Counted from the stretch's first letter, positions 33,661 through 45,624 are shown. The stretch: DNA of 64,000 nt from Rhizodiscina lignyota (GCA_010015805.1 ML978124.1:992001-1056000); one strand, 5' to 3'. A program made the numbers and translations. The notes: a model not told the origin generated them from the sequence alone.

Positions 33661-35367
33661 TTCTCCCACTTCAGTTAATGGACGCCAAGCAGTTCCCGTT
33701 ACAAGAGAAGTCAAAAGAGGTTTAAGATGACGAGCAATGACACAGTTCGTCCTTTAAATCTTTCCAAGGCGTGAAGCACGTCATGTTTACCTGTGTTCCC
33801 TTTCGCGATTGTTTCGAGGCTATCGTATTTGATATGAAGGTAGTCCGTAGAAGTACAGGTACATATCTAACTGTCTGTCCGCGAACCTTGCAGGCGCGCA
33901 GGCAGGAACGACCGGCGCGCGGAAGCTACAGCGCTAGCTCGCACGTGACAGACCTCTAATTTGACTTTCAATGAGGCACAAGAATTTCAATTCTCAAATG
34001 CAAGTCAAAGTACCGAAAGGATAGAAAGTCCCGAACACTCCTACTCTGATATCGCCGGTTGGACATATCAGAATAACTCGTCTTCATACTGAACATCTTC
34101 TTCATTGAGACCCATACCGCCTCGGCGTGGACTTCAAAATTTTGCTAACGTTCAGTTTATTTATGTATCTCGTTAAGCTCTTGCAGTTCTTGAGATGCTT
34201 TCCTGATGATTCAGATTATCGGCTTTTTGGGTTTCTGTTAGCGACTGTGCTCCATTCTTTCTGCTTCACCCTTATGCTCAAGGTAGATTATGTACGAGGG
34301 CCCACGACCGCCTGGTGAGTTTTCAGCCTTTCAATCTTCTCCTTTGCAATCTCGCAGGATTTGTCGCTTTGTAACGTGCTATGGATATTGTTTACTTTCA
34401 ATTGGTTCAAGCACAGCAAGTGCTCAGATCTGGAAGTCACGATGACGCTGTTCCTCCCGGTCTGCTAACAAAGCCGATCAAGTATGCTCCAAAACAACCC
34501 AGACCCAAAATGGATCTGCTGGACGCCGGATACAGATTAAGAGTTCAGTGAGCCTCAGCATGGTCGTCGCGACTGAAGGCTGAGTGATTGCATCATGCAC
34601 GAGGCAACTTCTCACTAAACGCCTCCGGCAAAATGTGAATATCTGACAGTTGCCTTCATCTGCCTTACTGACGTATTGCGGCCTTAAAGGAATTCCGGGT
34701 GAATGGACAGTACTCCATTTCGCGGAATCTCGACGGTTAGGATTAGAAGTAGACCTTGATTGGCTTGACCCTGACGCAGTGTAACCACCACCTGACGAAC
34801 ATAGGCGAGGCAACAAGGTCTCCGTTGTCTTCAGAGTCTGCCTCCTTTGGCGGCTGGATTTGGAACAGCACATCGTTGGTCCATGTCTAACTCTGGTAAA
34901 GTGCAATGAGGCTCGATCACGAGTGAACTGAACATATAAGTACATTAAGGAAGCCTCAAGGGCCGCGGACCGGTGTGATATAATCATATGAATATATTGA
35001 CAAAATTACGCAGCACACCTTGTCAAACAACGCTACCCTACCATAATGCCCAAGCCCAAGCATCGGACTGGGACCAAGGATGTTCAACACCACCAGAGAG
35101 CGTCAAACGAACTGGGAACTGTCTGTCTAATAATCGCACCTCAATGGTACACCTCCACTGCGATACTAATATTTTGCAGCAAAGGCGTGACAACCCTCCG
35201 CGCGGCTCTGATGCCTCTGGGGTCGACCCTCAACCACCACAAACTCCAGTTAGCCGGGCACAATTCGACTTTTGATCCTTGCTAATGGTTCTTAGTGGCC
35301 GCAGCCTCCGCAGCCTCCGCCAAAGAGATCAGACGTTTCCGAATACGGCAATCAAGGGCATTCAATT
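33661..35367. other. Intergenic, one doubtful small spliced frame
   Basis: Apart from the possible exon pair at 34127-34445 (separate entry) no coding signal is seen in these 1.7 kb. Confidence 0.4.
34127..34445 (+). pseudogene. Possible exon pair of a membrane protein (fragment)
   Basis: An open piece with two hydrophobic segments (ILLTFSLFMYLVKLLQFL and FGFLLATVLHSFCFTLML) ends at a consensus donor GTGAGT (34315) and joins in frame after 43 nt (acceptor CGCAG at 34353-34357) to ICRFVTCYGYCLLSIG and a stop at 34445. There is no ATG at the left end; the frame is open back to about 34109. It is either a remnant of a larger membrane-protein gene or a gene whose 5' exons I cannot place. No family is recognised. 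Confidence 0.3.
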
Positions 35368-35737
35368 ATGTCATCACAGTCTAACCAAGCCTATTATGAG
35401 CAGTCATCGACGGCTAGTTTTGAGACATCTGAAGGGGTTAATTATGAGAGCGACCCGATAAATGTTACGCAGACATTGGACTCCAACCAAGCACAAAGCG
35501 ACAACACCACCTGGGCGGGCGGCCAGCAGCAGCAGAGTGCGTATCCGGCCCACTCTGGATACAGGGCGACGGAGTTGTTGCACATCTACACAGATCCTAA
35601 TGGACAGCAATGGTACCATGTGTTGGATTCGGCAACGGGTAAGTTATGTGACGCAATCAAAGGGTAGAAAAGTTTAAATTGCCTAACCACTCTCAGGCGC
35701 TACCTACTGGACAGAGACAGATCCCAGATGTTCTTGA
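35368..35737 (+). CDS. Small Gln/Ser/Thr-rich protein with a WW-like C-terminus, 103 aa
   Basis: Model: exon 35368-35638, intron 35639-35696 (58 nt, GTAAGT...CTCAG, branch site GCCTAACC), exon 35697-35737. Both splice sites are strong, which supports a real gene. Residues 1-65 are rich in Ser, Gln, Asn and Thr and probably disordered. The last 35 residues, with WYHVLDSATGATYWTETDPR at the end, loosely follow the pattern of a WW domain's second and third strands (aromatic pair, T-G-x-T-x-W, then Pro). It is not a standard WW domain, since the first Trp context is missing. No signal peptide. Function unknown. Confidence 0.6.
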
Positions 35738-36609
35738 GGTGTAGAGTATTTTGTACTGTAGATAGTCCAATTATTACAAAACACATAGCAAAAGAATTCG
35801 CAATTCTTATCCCCTTACCCCCACCTATTGGCCCATTTCCTACACGGCAAATCATTAGGTAGTATTCTGTCGCAGACGGGAAACTGATTTGCCTACAGTG
35901 GGGCCGTGCATTAGCGCTAACGATGTGCATATGTACATACGCCCGGTTGCCTTCTTTTTGCCTTAAATACGAACTCATCGGTGTGCATATTTGCGAACAA
36001 CTGACGAACCAAGTTGGATAAAAGCGGTCGATACCCGGGGCTCTGCTGAGACTCGGGCGTAACTGTACACGACGCGTGCATAAAGTCATCCGCAAACAGC
36101 GCATCGATCATCATGAGGCAAGGGCGAGCACTAAATGTTGAGCCTCCAGACGTATTCAAAGGAGGTCTGCGGCACGGCTTGATTCGTTGCCGAACTTTTC
36201 AACCTCCATGGCCATGGTGCTTGACGTGAATATTCTTTGGACAAGGCAGGGCCACGAAAGGTGAGTTTGCGCCATGAATATGAAGGCATGGGTTTGCAAG
36301 GCCCCCCTCCATTCCTGAATGCCTCGCAATGGAAGCTGACCGCCAAAATGAATCTTCCACAGGTTTTCAAGGACTCCCCAAGGACGACAAGATTGTGGCA
36401 CAGGTCTCGCTGGCAGGGATCAAAGCGAAGGTGCGGCAAATCGGACGAAGAAGGTGGTCCGACAATGTCTTCTGACACTGATTCTAATCGTGCGGAGGTG
36501 CCTTCTAAATCTCGTAAGCCGGAGTTAAAAACAGCCTAATGTCTTTGCGGCTCTGAGCCTTGTGGGCTATTGAATAACATTTTGATCTAGCCTCGCCCGA
36601 CTCCAAACA
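35738..36609. other. Intergenic, no gene seen
   Basis: Frames of 80-134 codons occur on both strands without domains or splice support. A plus-strand stretch at about 36370-36475 reads like coding (KDDKIVAQVSLAGIKAKVRQI) but cannot be attached to a start. Confidence 0.35.
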
Positions 36610-37749
36610 ATGGATTCCCCTTCGGAAATCGTATCACGGATTGAAAAATATGCTGGCGAACGGTGATAAAGATGTTGGAGATGGTCGCTTCGACAATCTA
36701 TACAGAGAGAAAAGTGTGTCAAGAAAGTTCTCAGGAGGACTATCCGCTTACGCCGTGCAGTCGTGGATTACCCAAACGGTTACCCGAAGTTGTCTGCTTT
36801 CATCAACAGTGACGACTCATTCCGCGTCTATCGCCGGTTTGGGACGCTGAGGGTCCGATTGATCCTCCATTGTCAGGCTGAGCTCAATGCATTGGAAAAG
36901 AAGCTCAATGAAATTGACAAAGAGGATGCGAAAGATGAAAAGACCGCATTTCGTATTCAATCGATTAGCTACGACAAAGATGATGAGACTTCGACTGTCA
37001 GAGAGCGCTTAATTAACGAGATTGGTCAAAAATTGAAAGAATACGGTCAATATCAGTCTGTCTAGAAACGTTTTACCAAAAGCTAACATATAAAGACGAT
37101 CTCCTGGAAGAGGAGAGCAAGTCGCTGTCCATGCTCCGACCGACAAAACGCAACCATCGCAGTGTCTTCAATTTCGCCTACAATAAGAGGTTCTTGGTTT
37201 ATGATGAAACCGAATTTCTCAATCATGAAGACGATTTTGTCACAACCGCTCAGGATCAAGATTCACACCTCCACGTTGCTATTGAAAAATTGATCCAAAT
37301 ATTTGGGAGACCATGGCTCCACGTGAGGCTAGCGACTGACCAGTAATTACCTGAACATGAGCCGGCTAACATCAACAGCACATATTTTCAACCAATGCTC
37401 AACGGGCATCTCGTGGGGACGAACAAATTAACCTATATTCCGCCAAACGTATCAGCTTCGTCGTGCAGATACTAGTCTCAACTTTGCTCATCGCTGCGTT
37501 GATGGCACCCATCTGCCTACTGTTTGAGGTAGACACGACGAATAAAGCAAAAATGGTCATAGTCTTCGCGTTCTTGATATTATTTCCTCCACTCATGAAA
37601 GTCTTGACGAGGGCCAAGAATCACGAACTCTTTGCTATTACCGCCGGGTGAGAAAATTCTCCAAATTCGGAGTGTATCTGTTAAAATTAACACAAAAGTA
37701 CAGATACTGTGCCGTACTCGTCGTGTTTCTCGGGAATTTCTCGAAATAA
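36610..37749 (+). CDS. DUF6594-domain membrane protein
   Basis: Proposed exons: 36610-36662, 36735-37045, 37096-37322, 37379-37647, 37704-37749; 301 residues. The last three introns (50, 56, 56 nt) have clear GT-AG sites and restore family wording; the first splice (72 nt) is tentative, and an alternative pairs 36631 with 36705. Family features: NGYPKLSAFINSDDSFRVYRRFG and LRVRLILHCQAELNALEKKL at the N-terminus, LRPTKRNHRSVFNFAYNKR in the middle, and a C-terminal membrane block with VVQILVSTLLIAALMAPICLL, MVIVFAFLILFPPLM, then FAITAGYCAVLVVFLGN. DUF6594 proteins are abundant in filamentous ascomycetes, and their function is unknown. Confidence 0.75.
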
Positions 37750-37894
37750 AGCCTGATATCTAAGAGTACTTTGTCCTATAGATTGAAGTGTAGGGGGCCT
37801 TCGCTGGCTGTGGTTTCGTTGATTCATAGAGATTGATCCCGCTCGTGTGGCGACATGTTGATGTGGGTACCGAAATGCTCAAGGTATATCAGAT

Positions 37895-37914
37895 CGAAAT
37901 GAAATTTCATTTCG
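37895..37914. repeat. Perfect 20-bp palindrome between two convergent genes
   Basis: The half-site CGAAATGAAA is followed directly by its reverse complement TTTCATTTCG. It lies 146 bp after the DUF6594 stop and 114 bp before the Csc1-like stop, so it is in both 3' flanks. It could act as a hairpin in both transcripts or as a protein site. Confidence 0.8.
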
Positions 37915-38027
37915 CAACATTGGAGGGATTTTGTGCTGTTAAAAAAAGACAGAAGATCGAATCGTTATCCATGCATTTCTGCCATTGAGAAATATTGTAC
38001 ACGCAAGCAAAATTCTCGCTACACTCG

Positions 38028-41000
38028 TTACAGTTCAATCAAATCCACCTCCGAGAAGTCTGGTGGCGCGCGCCGAAACACCACTCTACCCTTCCGGTCT
38101 AAGCCCGTAAACTCATTACTGATCCAAATCTTATCACTGAACTTCTGCGTCCTGCGCACCTCGTCATCACTAACGCCCAAGTCATCTCGGGGGATCCAGA
38201 TCACCGGACGCCGGGCCTGCAGCGCCTTGTGAAGGAACGCCCGCTGGATGAGACGATCACGCTCTTCGGGCGTCAGATCTTCGATGACATCGTGGAAACT
38301 GCCGAAGAGAGCGTCGCCGGCTGCATGCCCCGCCCCGACACCTCCTGCTTCCAGGTCCTTCTCTGGTGCAGCCGGTCTGTGGTGGTGATGATGATGCGGT
38401 TTGTGTTCCGGTGAGAAGTGTTGCCTGGACACGCGTCTCTCATCAACTTCATTTGGACGCTTATTTTGGGAGCGATCAGCCCAGGATGTCCTTGTTCGCG
38501 TGGCGGCGAAGGGTTTCTTGACAAGCGTGTTAAGGCGAGTGATGGCCGCCAGCCCACCACCAGACTTCCTCCGTTCCTTGATAGCTGCAGCCTCAGCCTC
38601 TTCAGCGAGTCTTTCCTCGTTCTCCTCCTCTCTTTCTCTGCGCTCCAGTGCGTCCTCGATATCCTCGCCTTCCTCTCCATCGCTCACACCCTCCCACTTC
38701 TTGCCATTTGCACGTGCAAATTCCTCATCACGTGCAACAGCGTCGTCTTCCAGGGTGATGGGTATGTAGCGGTACAAGGGGCTGAAGAAGTAGTTGACCA
38801 TGGTTTGAAAAAGGACTGTGATGAGGAATACCACAATCATAATAATGGCTTGCGGTACGCAAGCGGTGGTGCCTCTCTCATTCCTTACGAGGAAGAAGAG
38901 ACCGATCAGGGCGACCTCCATGACGTATATTCCAGTGAATAGTTGGTTGACTGCCCTTGGGAACAGAAGACCACCGGTGTCAAAGCGTGATTGGTTGACA
39001 TAAAGAGTCTGGTAGCGGTATGAGACCCAAAAGACGGTAAACGTGATAATATTGAAGACAAGAATGAGAGGTGCGATAACAGAGTAGATGAGTCCTGTAT
39101 GACGATCAGCAATCAGGCCAAGAGAGATGGCTGTAAAAGCCCTTCTGGTGCTTACCGATGCACGCCAAATTGGTGTAGACGGGGAAGAAGGTACCCCATC
39201 TAACATTGGGCAGCCGGAGCTGGCGATTGAACTTTTGGCGGGCGGTATTGTCCGCGATTGGACGCCATAAAAACCAGAGCACTAGGGTTCCAATTTGAGC
39301 AAGCGAGCCGGCGCTCACTGACAATGCTTGAAGCAACATATAAGAAAAGAAATAATCGCTAGCCCTTGGGATGTTCTGAGCCAGAATTTCCGCTATTCTG
39401 GTTGGGTTCTGGGAGATCTCAGGAATAAGTTTGTAGATGCTGGTCGATATGGTTACGACCAGGAACACCTGTACGAATAGGAAGCCGAAGTAATAGCCCT
39501 GGACTGATAGCTCGACTGCCATGCCTGTGTGGACACCTTGCAGGCGGGAAGCAAGTCGGAGAATGACTGGGAGAAGCGCTAGAAGAATCCCGAGCAGCGC
39601 AAAAGGCAGAACGCCTTGCAGTGCTGAAATGAGCCATTTAGGCATTTTCAGAATCCACGAAAGGCTTTTGTACTGCGTACCAAGCCACGAAAGATTCGAG
39701 ATTGCTGAAGTGAAAGAAACTGGAAGTACCCAAGCTATGATCAGTCCAGAGATGAGAAGGAAGACGACGCCAACACGGAGCAGGCGCTCCCACCACTTGA
39801 TAGACAAATTGTCCCAAATGACATCATCAGGTGCAATCTCTACGATACGGGGAGCCATATGAAGAGGCACGTGATGACTAACAGACTGACAAGCCATGTG
39901 TGCAGCAACTTGGTGGTTGAACTGAATGAAAGCCGAGTTCATGAGTGGGTACTTCTCCGGCTCCTGTTGGTCCTGTTCGATTTCGAGATTGAGACGTGCG
40001 AGCTCTTTCCGACAATAGTAGATCAAGTCTACCTTCTTGCCTATGCCTGTCCAAGAAGGCATATGCGGCAGCCATGACAAGCCAAAAAGAGGTAGTCTGG
40101 TACTGGCACGATCTTTGTCCGAAAGATACTTCTTCCACTCGGGATCCGCATCCAGGCCTTGGTCGTCGGCGAACTCTTCATTGAAAGCCACAGGATACTG
40201 TTCCTTTACTTCGTCTTCGTCTTTGGGACGTTTCGAGAAGATGCTGAGTAGCTTGCTTCTGGCCATTTTGTCGTCCTTTGTAACTGCATTCTGCTTCGCC
40301 TTGGCAGTCGGCGAGTTGCCAGATAAATCTGTCAATGGAAATTCGTCTCCCTCCGCATGTTTTGGTTCGGGAGTGGGTAGCACTATGCCGTGGTCGGTCC
40401 TCCAAAACTGCCAACGCGGTGCCGGTGCGACTTGCAAGTTTTGTGTCCACGAGTCAGGCGCAGTCATTGGGCGACTGTCGTAGCTTGTCTTCCCGGCAGC
40501 CGCCGAAGCAGTGCTTGGTCTCCTTGTGTCAATATCTAAAGACTCGTGAAGTGTAGGCGAAGGAGGTTGTGGTAGTGAGGACTTCTTCTCCAAACCACGG
40601 GTCGCTGCCCGACTGACATACTTGGGGCTCCCCTTGGATCTTTCAGGGTCCCGCCAGTTGCCAGCAGTATCAGAGGAGATCCGATCCGGAGCATTCTCAT
40701 TCCGCAGAGTAGTGTGCGACTCCACCGGGACCACTGTGCGAACAGTGTCTTGGGGGTTCTGAGAAGTAGAGAGTGTTCGATCTGTGTTAAAATCCGCAGG
40801 ACCATCCACCACATAGCCATCATTGACGGCATCAAGGCGGTCATTGACAGCCTTTGGCACATTCATCACTTCACCAACAATATTCTTCCCGAATTTCGTA
40901 AAACCTTGGCCCATGGCGCCCAAACCGTGTCCGATCGTCCCAAGCCCCTGTCCGATGATCGGGATAGGCAAGGCTTTCGATCTCTCGGTATTAACTGTCT

Positions 41001-42103
41001 CTTCTTGTTCAGAAGATGAATCAGAAGTGATGCCGAGGGTTTCATCTAGTGTATGAGCTTGGTGAGGGTTTCCAGAGCTCACTCCACCTTCTTCGGCCAT
41101 TCGAAGACCTGCGCTGTCCCTCTCAGCCCTCAGTCTGGCTTTTTCTGGTTTCGAACGCTTCTTCCCGGCCTCCTTCTCTTCCTTTTTCTTCATTTCCATT
41201 TGTTTTGCTTTGGCCTTTTTCACCAAGGCAGTCTCTGCACCCTCTAACATTCTTGCCAGCTTATCACGGAGGTTGACCTTCTCGTTGAGCTCGTCGAAGT
41301 TACGGTTGATCCAGATGTTGCGAATTCCTCCGGGAAAAACATCGTACAAGCCATCAAGTGCCTCATATGTCAGCCACTTGCGCGGGATGCTGGTGACCAA
41401 GACAGTTGTGGCCGACGCTCGTAGCCTGTGTTGTGGGGAGGTAAGATATGCCTGCCGCACGCGGATATAACCACGCAACTCTGTCGTTATCACATAAAAT
41501 GTCCAAATCAACAGAGTGCAGGCCAGCACGAGATGTGTCCAGAACCTGTCAGTGTGTGCGGGATCGTAGTTCTGCCAGCCCAGCTTGTCCAGCCCTTTGA
41601 TGGTTTTGGCGCCGCGGTAGGCGTGATTCATCGGAATTAGGATGGGTAGAAACAGGACAGCCGTAGGGACAAAGATCTTCAGGAGCATCTGGAGGTATCG
41701 GAGGAAGAAGTATGCATCCAGACCGCATTTCGAGATGAGTTCCGCACTTGACGTCCGAAACACTGGCACTACCCATCGCCAAAGTCCCCCCGGTGGAGGA
41801 GTTGTACGGTCCTTTTCCGAGACAAGATACGTCTTTGGACGGCTAGTTGAAAGTCAGCTACCACATTCAGTGAGCATATAACGATAGAAAATTGTCGTCA
41901 TACTATATTCGGGTGAACTTGTTCCGCAGGAGGTAGAAGAGAAATATTTGCGCTCCAAAAATCGCCAACGCCGAACCTAGGGAGCCTAGGAAAGTGCTGA
42001 TGGTCTGTCCCGCTGCCTCCTGGGCTGCTCCAGCATTGTCGCTCGTGTTTACAAACGACGAATCCCTCACTTCCAACACTATGTTATCTGCCAGAAAATC
42101 CAT
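38028..42103 (-). CDS. Csc1/OSCA-type osmosensitive cation channel (Rsn1/Phm7 family)
   Basis: Three exons: 42103-41904, 41842-39156, 39094-38028; introns of 61 nt each; 1317 residues. The order of parts is that of fungal Csc1 channels. A first span lies near residues 35-62 (LGSALAIFGAQIFLFYLL). YRPKTYLV and LWRWVVPVFRTSSAELISKCGLDAYFFLRY follow, then two spans. A cytosolic RRM-like part (ATTVLVTSIPRKW) comes next, and a conserved AFIQFNHQVAAHMACQS with MAPRIVEIAPDDVIWDN. The main pore block has many spans, ending YFFSPLYRYIPITLEDD and a cytosolic tail. These channels open under hyperosmotic or membrane stress. The first cytosolic loop holds a ~330-residue disordered insertion with a Gly-rich heptad-like repeat. 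The tail has a run of six His. Confidence 0.9.
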
Positions 42104-43015
42104 GATGGCGTTGACGATGCATAGTCAGGGCAGGAATACAAAGAGGAAGGACAAGTCGCAACCGTTTGGGTTGAGAGCAGTCTGTGGAAAGCCTCTATGG
42201 CAGGGAAGGGCGATTGTGAGGGAGGTCGATCGCACCAAACCAAAGAGGCTACTGCGAGCCAATTGAGCCTCTGGTCGATCAATAAACCTGGTTTGATTGT
42301 CGATCCCGTTAACGCAAGGGCTATGTGTTTGTCGTCAACAAAGGAGACTTTTAGATGCGCCGGTGAAAACGCAAACGGAGTAGGATGAAAGGTTTCGTGG
42401 AGGATGTATCAGAAGCGCAAAAAGGGACAGTCACAGCAGTATAGAAACGAAGACGTAGGTGGAGTTGTTCGAGCAGGGATATGCGTAAAAGGAGCATGAA
42501 ACGGTTCGAGCGCGCGTAAAAGGCAAATCACGCGTCGCCATTGACGTCATGCCGAGCAGCGCAGCGGCTCCCCGTCCCGCGTTTGCAAGGGGTAGACGCC
42601 TTGATAGGCTCTCACGCACGGAAAGTGTATCGCTTAAATCAGGATTTCCATGTCATTCGACTCATTCCCTATCGTTCATCGACATCGTCAAAGAGTATAG
42701 GGCAGGCCTCACGAAACACTTCAGGCTGCGCCCTGTTTCATTTCATAGCTTGGCAGGGTAGTTATCGTGGCTGGGCTTCCACCTTCCCGGAACCTGGAAC
42801 GGGGTATACGTGGCGCATCACTGCAAATTGAACGGCAAAAGGTAGAGTAATCAAAAACTTGGATGAGATCAGAGATCGATTTGACTATTACATGCTTAAA
42901 TTAAGGCTACATTCTCAAAACCCAAAGCCATATCTTGTTGTTAGGCCGTCCATACGCCGGGGCTATGCAGATGCTGTATGTCCATGACAATGCATTCCAA
43001 CGCTGAATTTAGCCT
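42104..43015. other. Intergenic, no gene seen
   Basis: Promoter side of the channel gene and 3' side of the HSP20 gene. Frames of up to 96 codons overlap each other and lack domains. Confidence 0.4.
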
Positions 43016-43723
43016 TTACTCAATGGTGATCTTGCGGTTCTCTGGCTTCGCGGCCTTGGGCACAACAATGCTGAGAACGCCATTCTGAAGGCTGGCCGTC
43101 ACGGCCTCCTGGTTGACTCTGGAAGCGAAGGAGAAGCTGCGGCTGAATTCGCCGACGAAGCGCTCAGACAGCCAGGGCTTGCTCTCGGGCTGCTGCTGCT
43201 CTGGTTGAGCTTGTGGCGGGGCTACCTCAGAAGTTGGTTCGGCAGGAGCTGCAGTTGATGGGCCGGCTTCAGATGTGGCGGGAGTGTCGACCTCAGTCCA
43301 CTCCTTCTCGTCCTCGACGGTAGGTTGATGAGACTTTACGCTGGCGTTGTCAGCGGTGGTTGTCGAGGCGTCATTCTCATGGTATTGAGCAGCCTCTTCG
43401 ACGGCCCTTTCTTCAGTGGAGGCAGCCGACTGGTTGTGCTCCTCTACGCGTCCTCTGACGGTCAGGGTGTTCTCGTCCGTGAACTCGATGGAGATGTTCT
43501 TCTGGTCAACGCCAGGGAGCTCACCCTCGAGGGTGTAAGCGTCCGCACCCTCAAACACGTTGAAACGAGGAGCGAATGGACGCCTGACTTGACGCCGAGG
43601 GGGACGAACGAGCTCGTTCAAGGTGTCATCGAACAGGCTAAGCAGTGGTGCAAAGTCGTTACGAACCACGCGTGCGTGAGGAGCGCAGCGGGCTGGTCGG
43701 TAGACTGGGAGGAAGAAAGACAT
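43016..43723 (-). CDS. Small heat-shock protein, HSP20/Hsp30 type
   Basis: A single exon of 235 residues. The alpha-crystallin domain starts near residue 50 (FAPRFNVFEGADAYTLEGELPGVDQKNISIEF, ENTLTVRGRVEE) and ends with EFSRSFSFASRVNQEAVTASLQNGVLSIVVPK, where GVLSIVVPK is the conserved closing motif. A Glu/Ala/Pro/Thr-rich insertion of about 85 residues splits the domain, as in fungal Hsp30 proteins. It acts as an ATP-independent chaperone that holds unfolding proteins during heat stress. An array of heat-shock elements lies about 280 bp upstream. Confidence 0.94.
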   Translation of the reverse strand: MSFFLPVYRPARCAPHARVVRNDFAPLLSLFDDTLNELVRPPRRQVRRPFAPRFNVFEGADAYTLEGELPGVDQKNISIEFTDENTLTVRGRVEEHNQSAASTEERAVEEAAQYHENDASTTTADNASVKSHQPTVEDEKEWTEVDTPATSEAGPSTAAPAEPTSEVAPPQAQPEQQQPESKPWLSERFVGEFSRSFSFASRVNQEAVTASLQNGVLSIVVPKAAKPENRKITIE

Positions 43724-43851
43724 GTTGTTTGTGTATTGAGGTAAGCTGTAAGGCTTGATGAGTTTGAAGGAGAGCGTTTTGAAAGTTTGGATTGATCGAA
43801 GAGCTGATCTTGAGAATGATGATGATGGTTGAAATAAAAAAGATCGAGAAC

Positions 43852-43860
43852 GTTATATAC
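43852..43860 (-). promoter_or_regulatory. Probable TATA box of the HSP20 gene
   Basis: The minus strand reads GTATATAAC about 130 bp upstream of the start codon. Confidence 0.5.
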
Positions 43861-43998
43861 TTGAACTTACACTCTGCTGGAACCTACGAGACTTCACTCG
43901 TCTATGAGAAATCATGCTTACCGCAGGAGGCAATGGGAACGCGACAGCGTTGATGCCTTTGATGGTGCAATTGATGAGTTGAAAGATGGCAAAGAAGG

Positions 43999-44026
43999 GA
44001 AGCTTCCAGAAACCTCCCGAAGATTC
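43999..44026 (-). promoter_or_regulatory. Heat-shock element array, six units
   Basis: On the plus strand, five-base units alternate in perfect phase: GAAgc, TTCca, GAAac, CTCcc, GAAga, TTC. Five of six match the nGAAn/nTTCn rule; the fourth reads CTC for TTC. Three or more alternating units form a strong Hsf1 trimer site. It lies 276-303 bp upstream of the HSP20 start. Confidence 0.75.
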
Positions 44027-45615
44027 GCCGCCATTCCATGGTGATGACTGCCAAGACTCACGTGATGTCTATTTTTGGTGTAACAAAACGTCCAAATTCT
44101 GATATCCATTCTTGAAGTTGGCGATTGATACCACAAACGTGGGCAAGTCTCCTTAGCTGCGGGATAATTTCATTGTTTCGGATGACGCGCAGTTGATCTT
44201 TCCATTCGTTTCACTCATGTGTCCCGATAATGACTTCTTTCAGGCGATAAGCCACTTCATTCTCTGAACTTAGCTTCGTCTCAACTCACCGTATTGCTTT
44301 CGTATCTCACGGATGAACAGTGTTAAATGTTCTACGTACCTCCCAGTTGTCTTATGGCTGTGACAAGGACCCTTGTTCTATCGAGCAAAGAAAGAGACGT
44401 GTTAGCCTGGACCAAAAGACGTGAGTCGGCGGCGGTAACCGTAGTTTGTTTCTGCAGGCCGCGCGAGTATCGATCCGCGAGCCATGGGAGAAACAACTGT
44501 CTAGTCCCGATAGTAAGGCTCTACTGCTCTCATTGGTACGACAAAATCAACAGCAAAATCGTACAGAAACAGCCCAAGCTCCGGGCCGTCAAGCTAGAAG
44601 TCGCCTTATTTGAAGCGTTAGATTGATGACTGTCGACAGGCTCCCTACAAGGAACTCGCATCATCATCTATTGAATGAGGAGTGATGTTTCACGATCTTT
44701 GCCTTTCAGAAATCTCGATGTTGGCACGCCGCTAATGATGACTCTGTCCGGCGTCCCCGCGGTTACCGTCGCATTGCAGCGCCCATCACTTCTTAAGCGA
44801 AGCCTAGATTCTGAAAGATTAATCCGCGGGTGCTTGTTGTCCTAGGAGCCACAACAACAGCGGTGCAGATATGGCGGAATATGGCAATCGTGGCCCTATC
44901 GTAAGTCAGTGTGACAAGAGTTAAATCGGCTCGGTGATGTCCTCGTGAGAAGGATATGATTCTGTCTGCCAGGTTCCCATATCTATTTGATCGAACGAGA
45001 AGAGGATCGACTTATGTTTCGCTTGATGACATGCATAAACCAAGGTCATCAACGTGTTTGATGAAGTGGAGGAAATGCGGAGTTGCTTCGTATCAGATCC
45101 GCGCGCCCCCTAAAAACAACCTCAACTGAAACCGCAGAAGGGGCGAATGAGCTTCGTTATGAGTCTCATGATCGTGCGATATGCTGTTAGTTGAATCTAG
45201 TCGATAGCTTATTGCACAATAGAAATGGGTCCCGCGCCGTCCAGATCCGTTCTGCTTTTCCTATTCGGGTCACAAAAACCCGCGTGCCTGAAAACTAAGA
45301 TAGCAACAGCCTCGACATGCGCCCTCATGACGAGGTCTTACGAATACATACTGTGCTGAGTACCCTTTGAACGGTTTGTTTGACCCTTTAAAGTATATCC
45401 GCCAGTGCTCGTTAGCAAGAACCCTTGCACGGCGGCCAGGTACAGAGCCCAAAAGTTCTCATGGAATCTCCACCCTATCCGCCCGAAGCGGAAGTCCACG
45501 ATGTTCACTGGCCGATATCAGATCCTGTTGACAGTAGTGCAAATTAGAAGCCATGTGTCAGTTTATCGTGAATCGATCATAATCGCGCAATGATTAACGC
45601 AACATCCTCTCAGAG

Positions 45616-45624
45616 TATAAAAAG
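45616..45624 (+). promoter_or_regulatory. TATA box of the 2OG-oxygenase-like gene
   Basis: TATAAAAAG lies about 115 bp before the ATG at 45732 and is followed by a CT-rich leader, a typical fungal core promoter. Confidence 0.6.
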
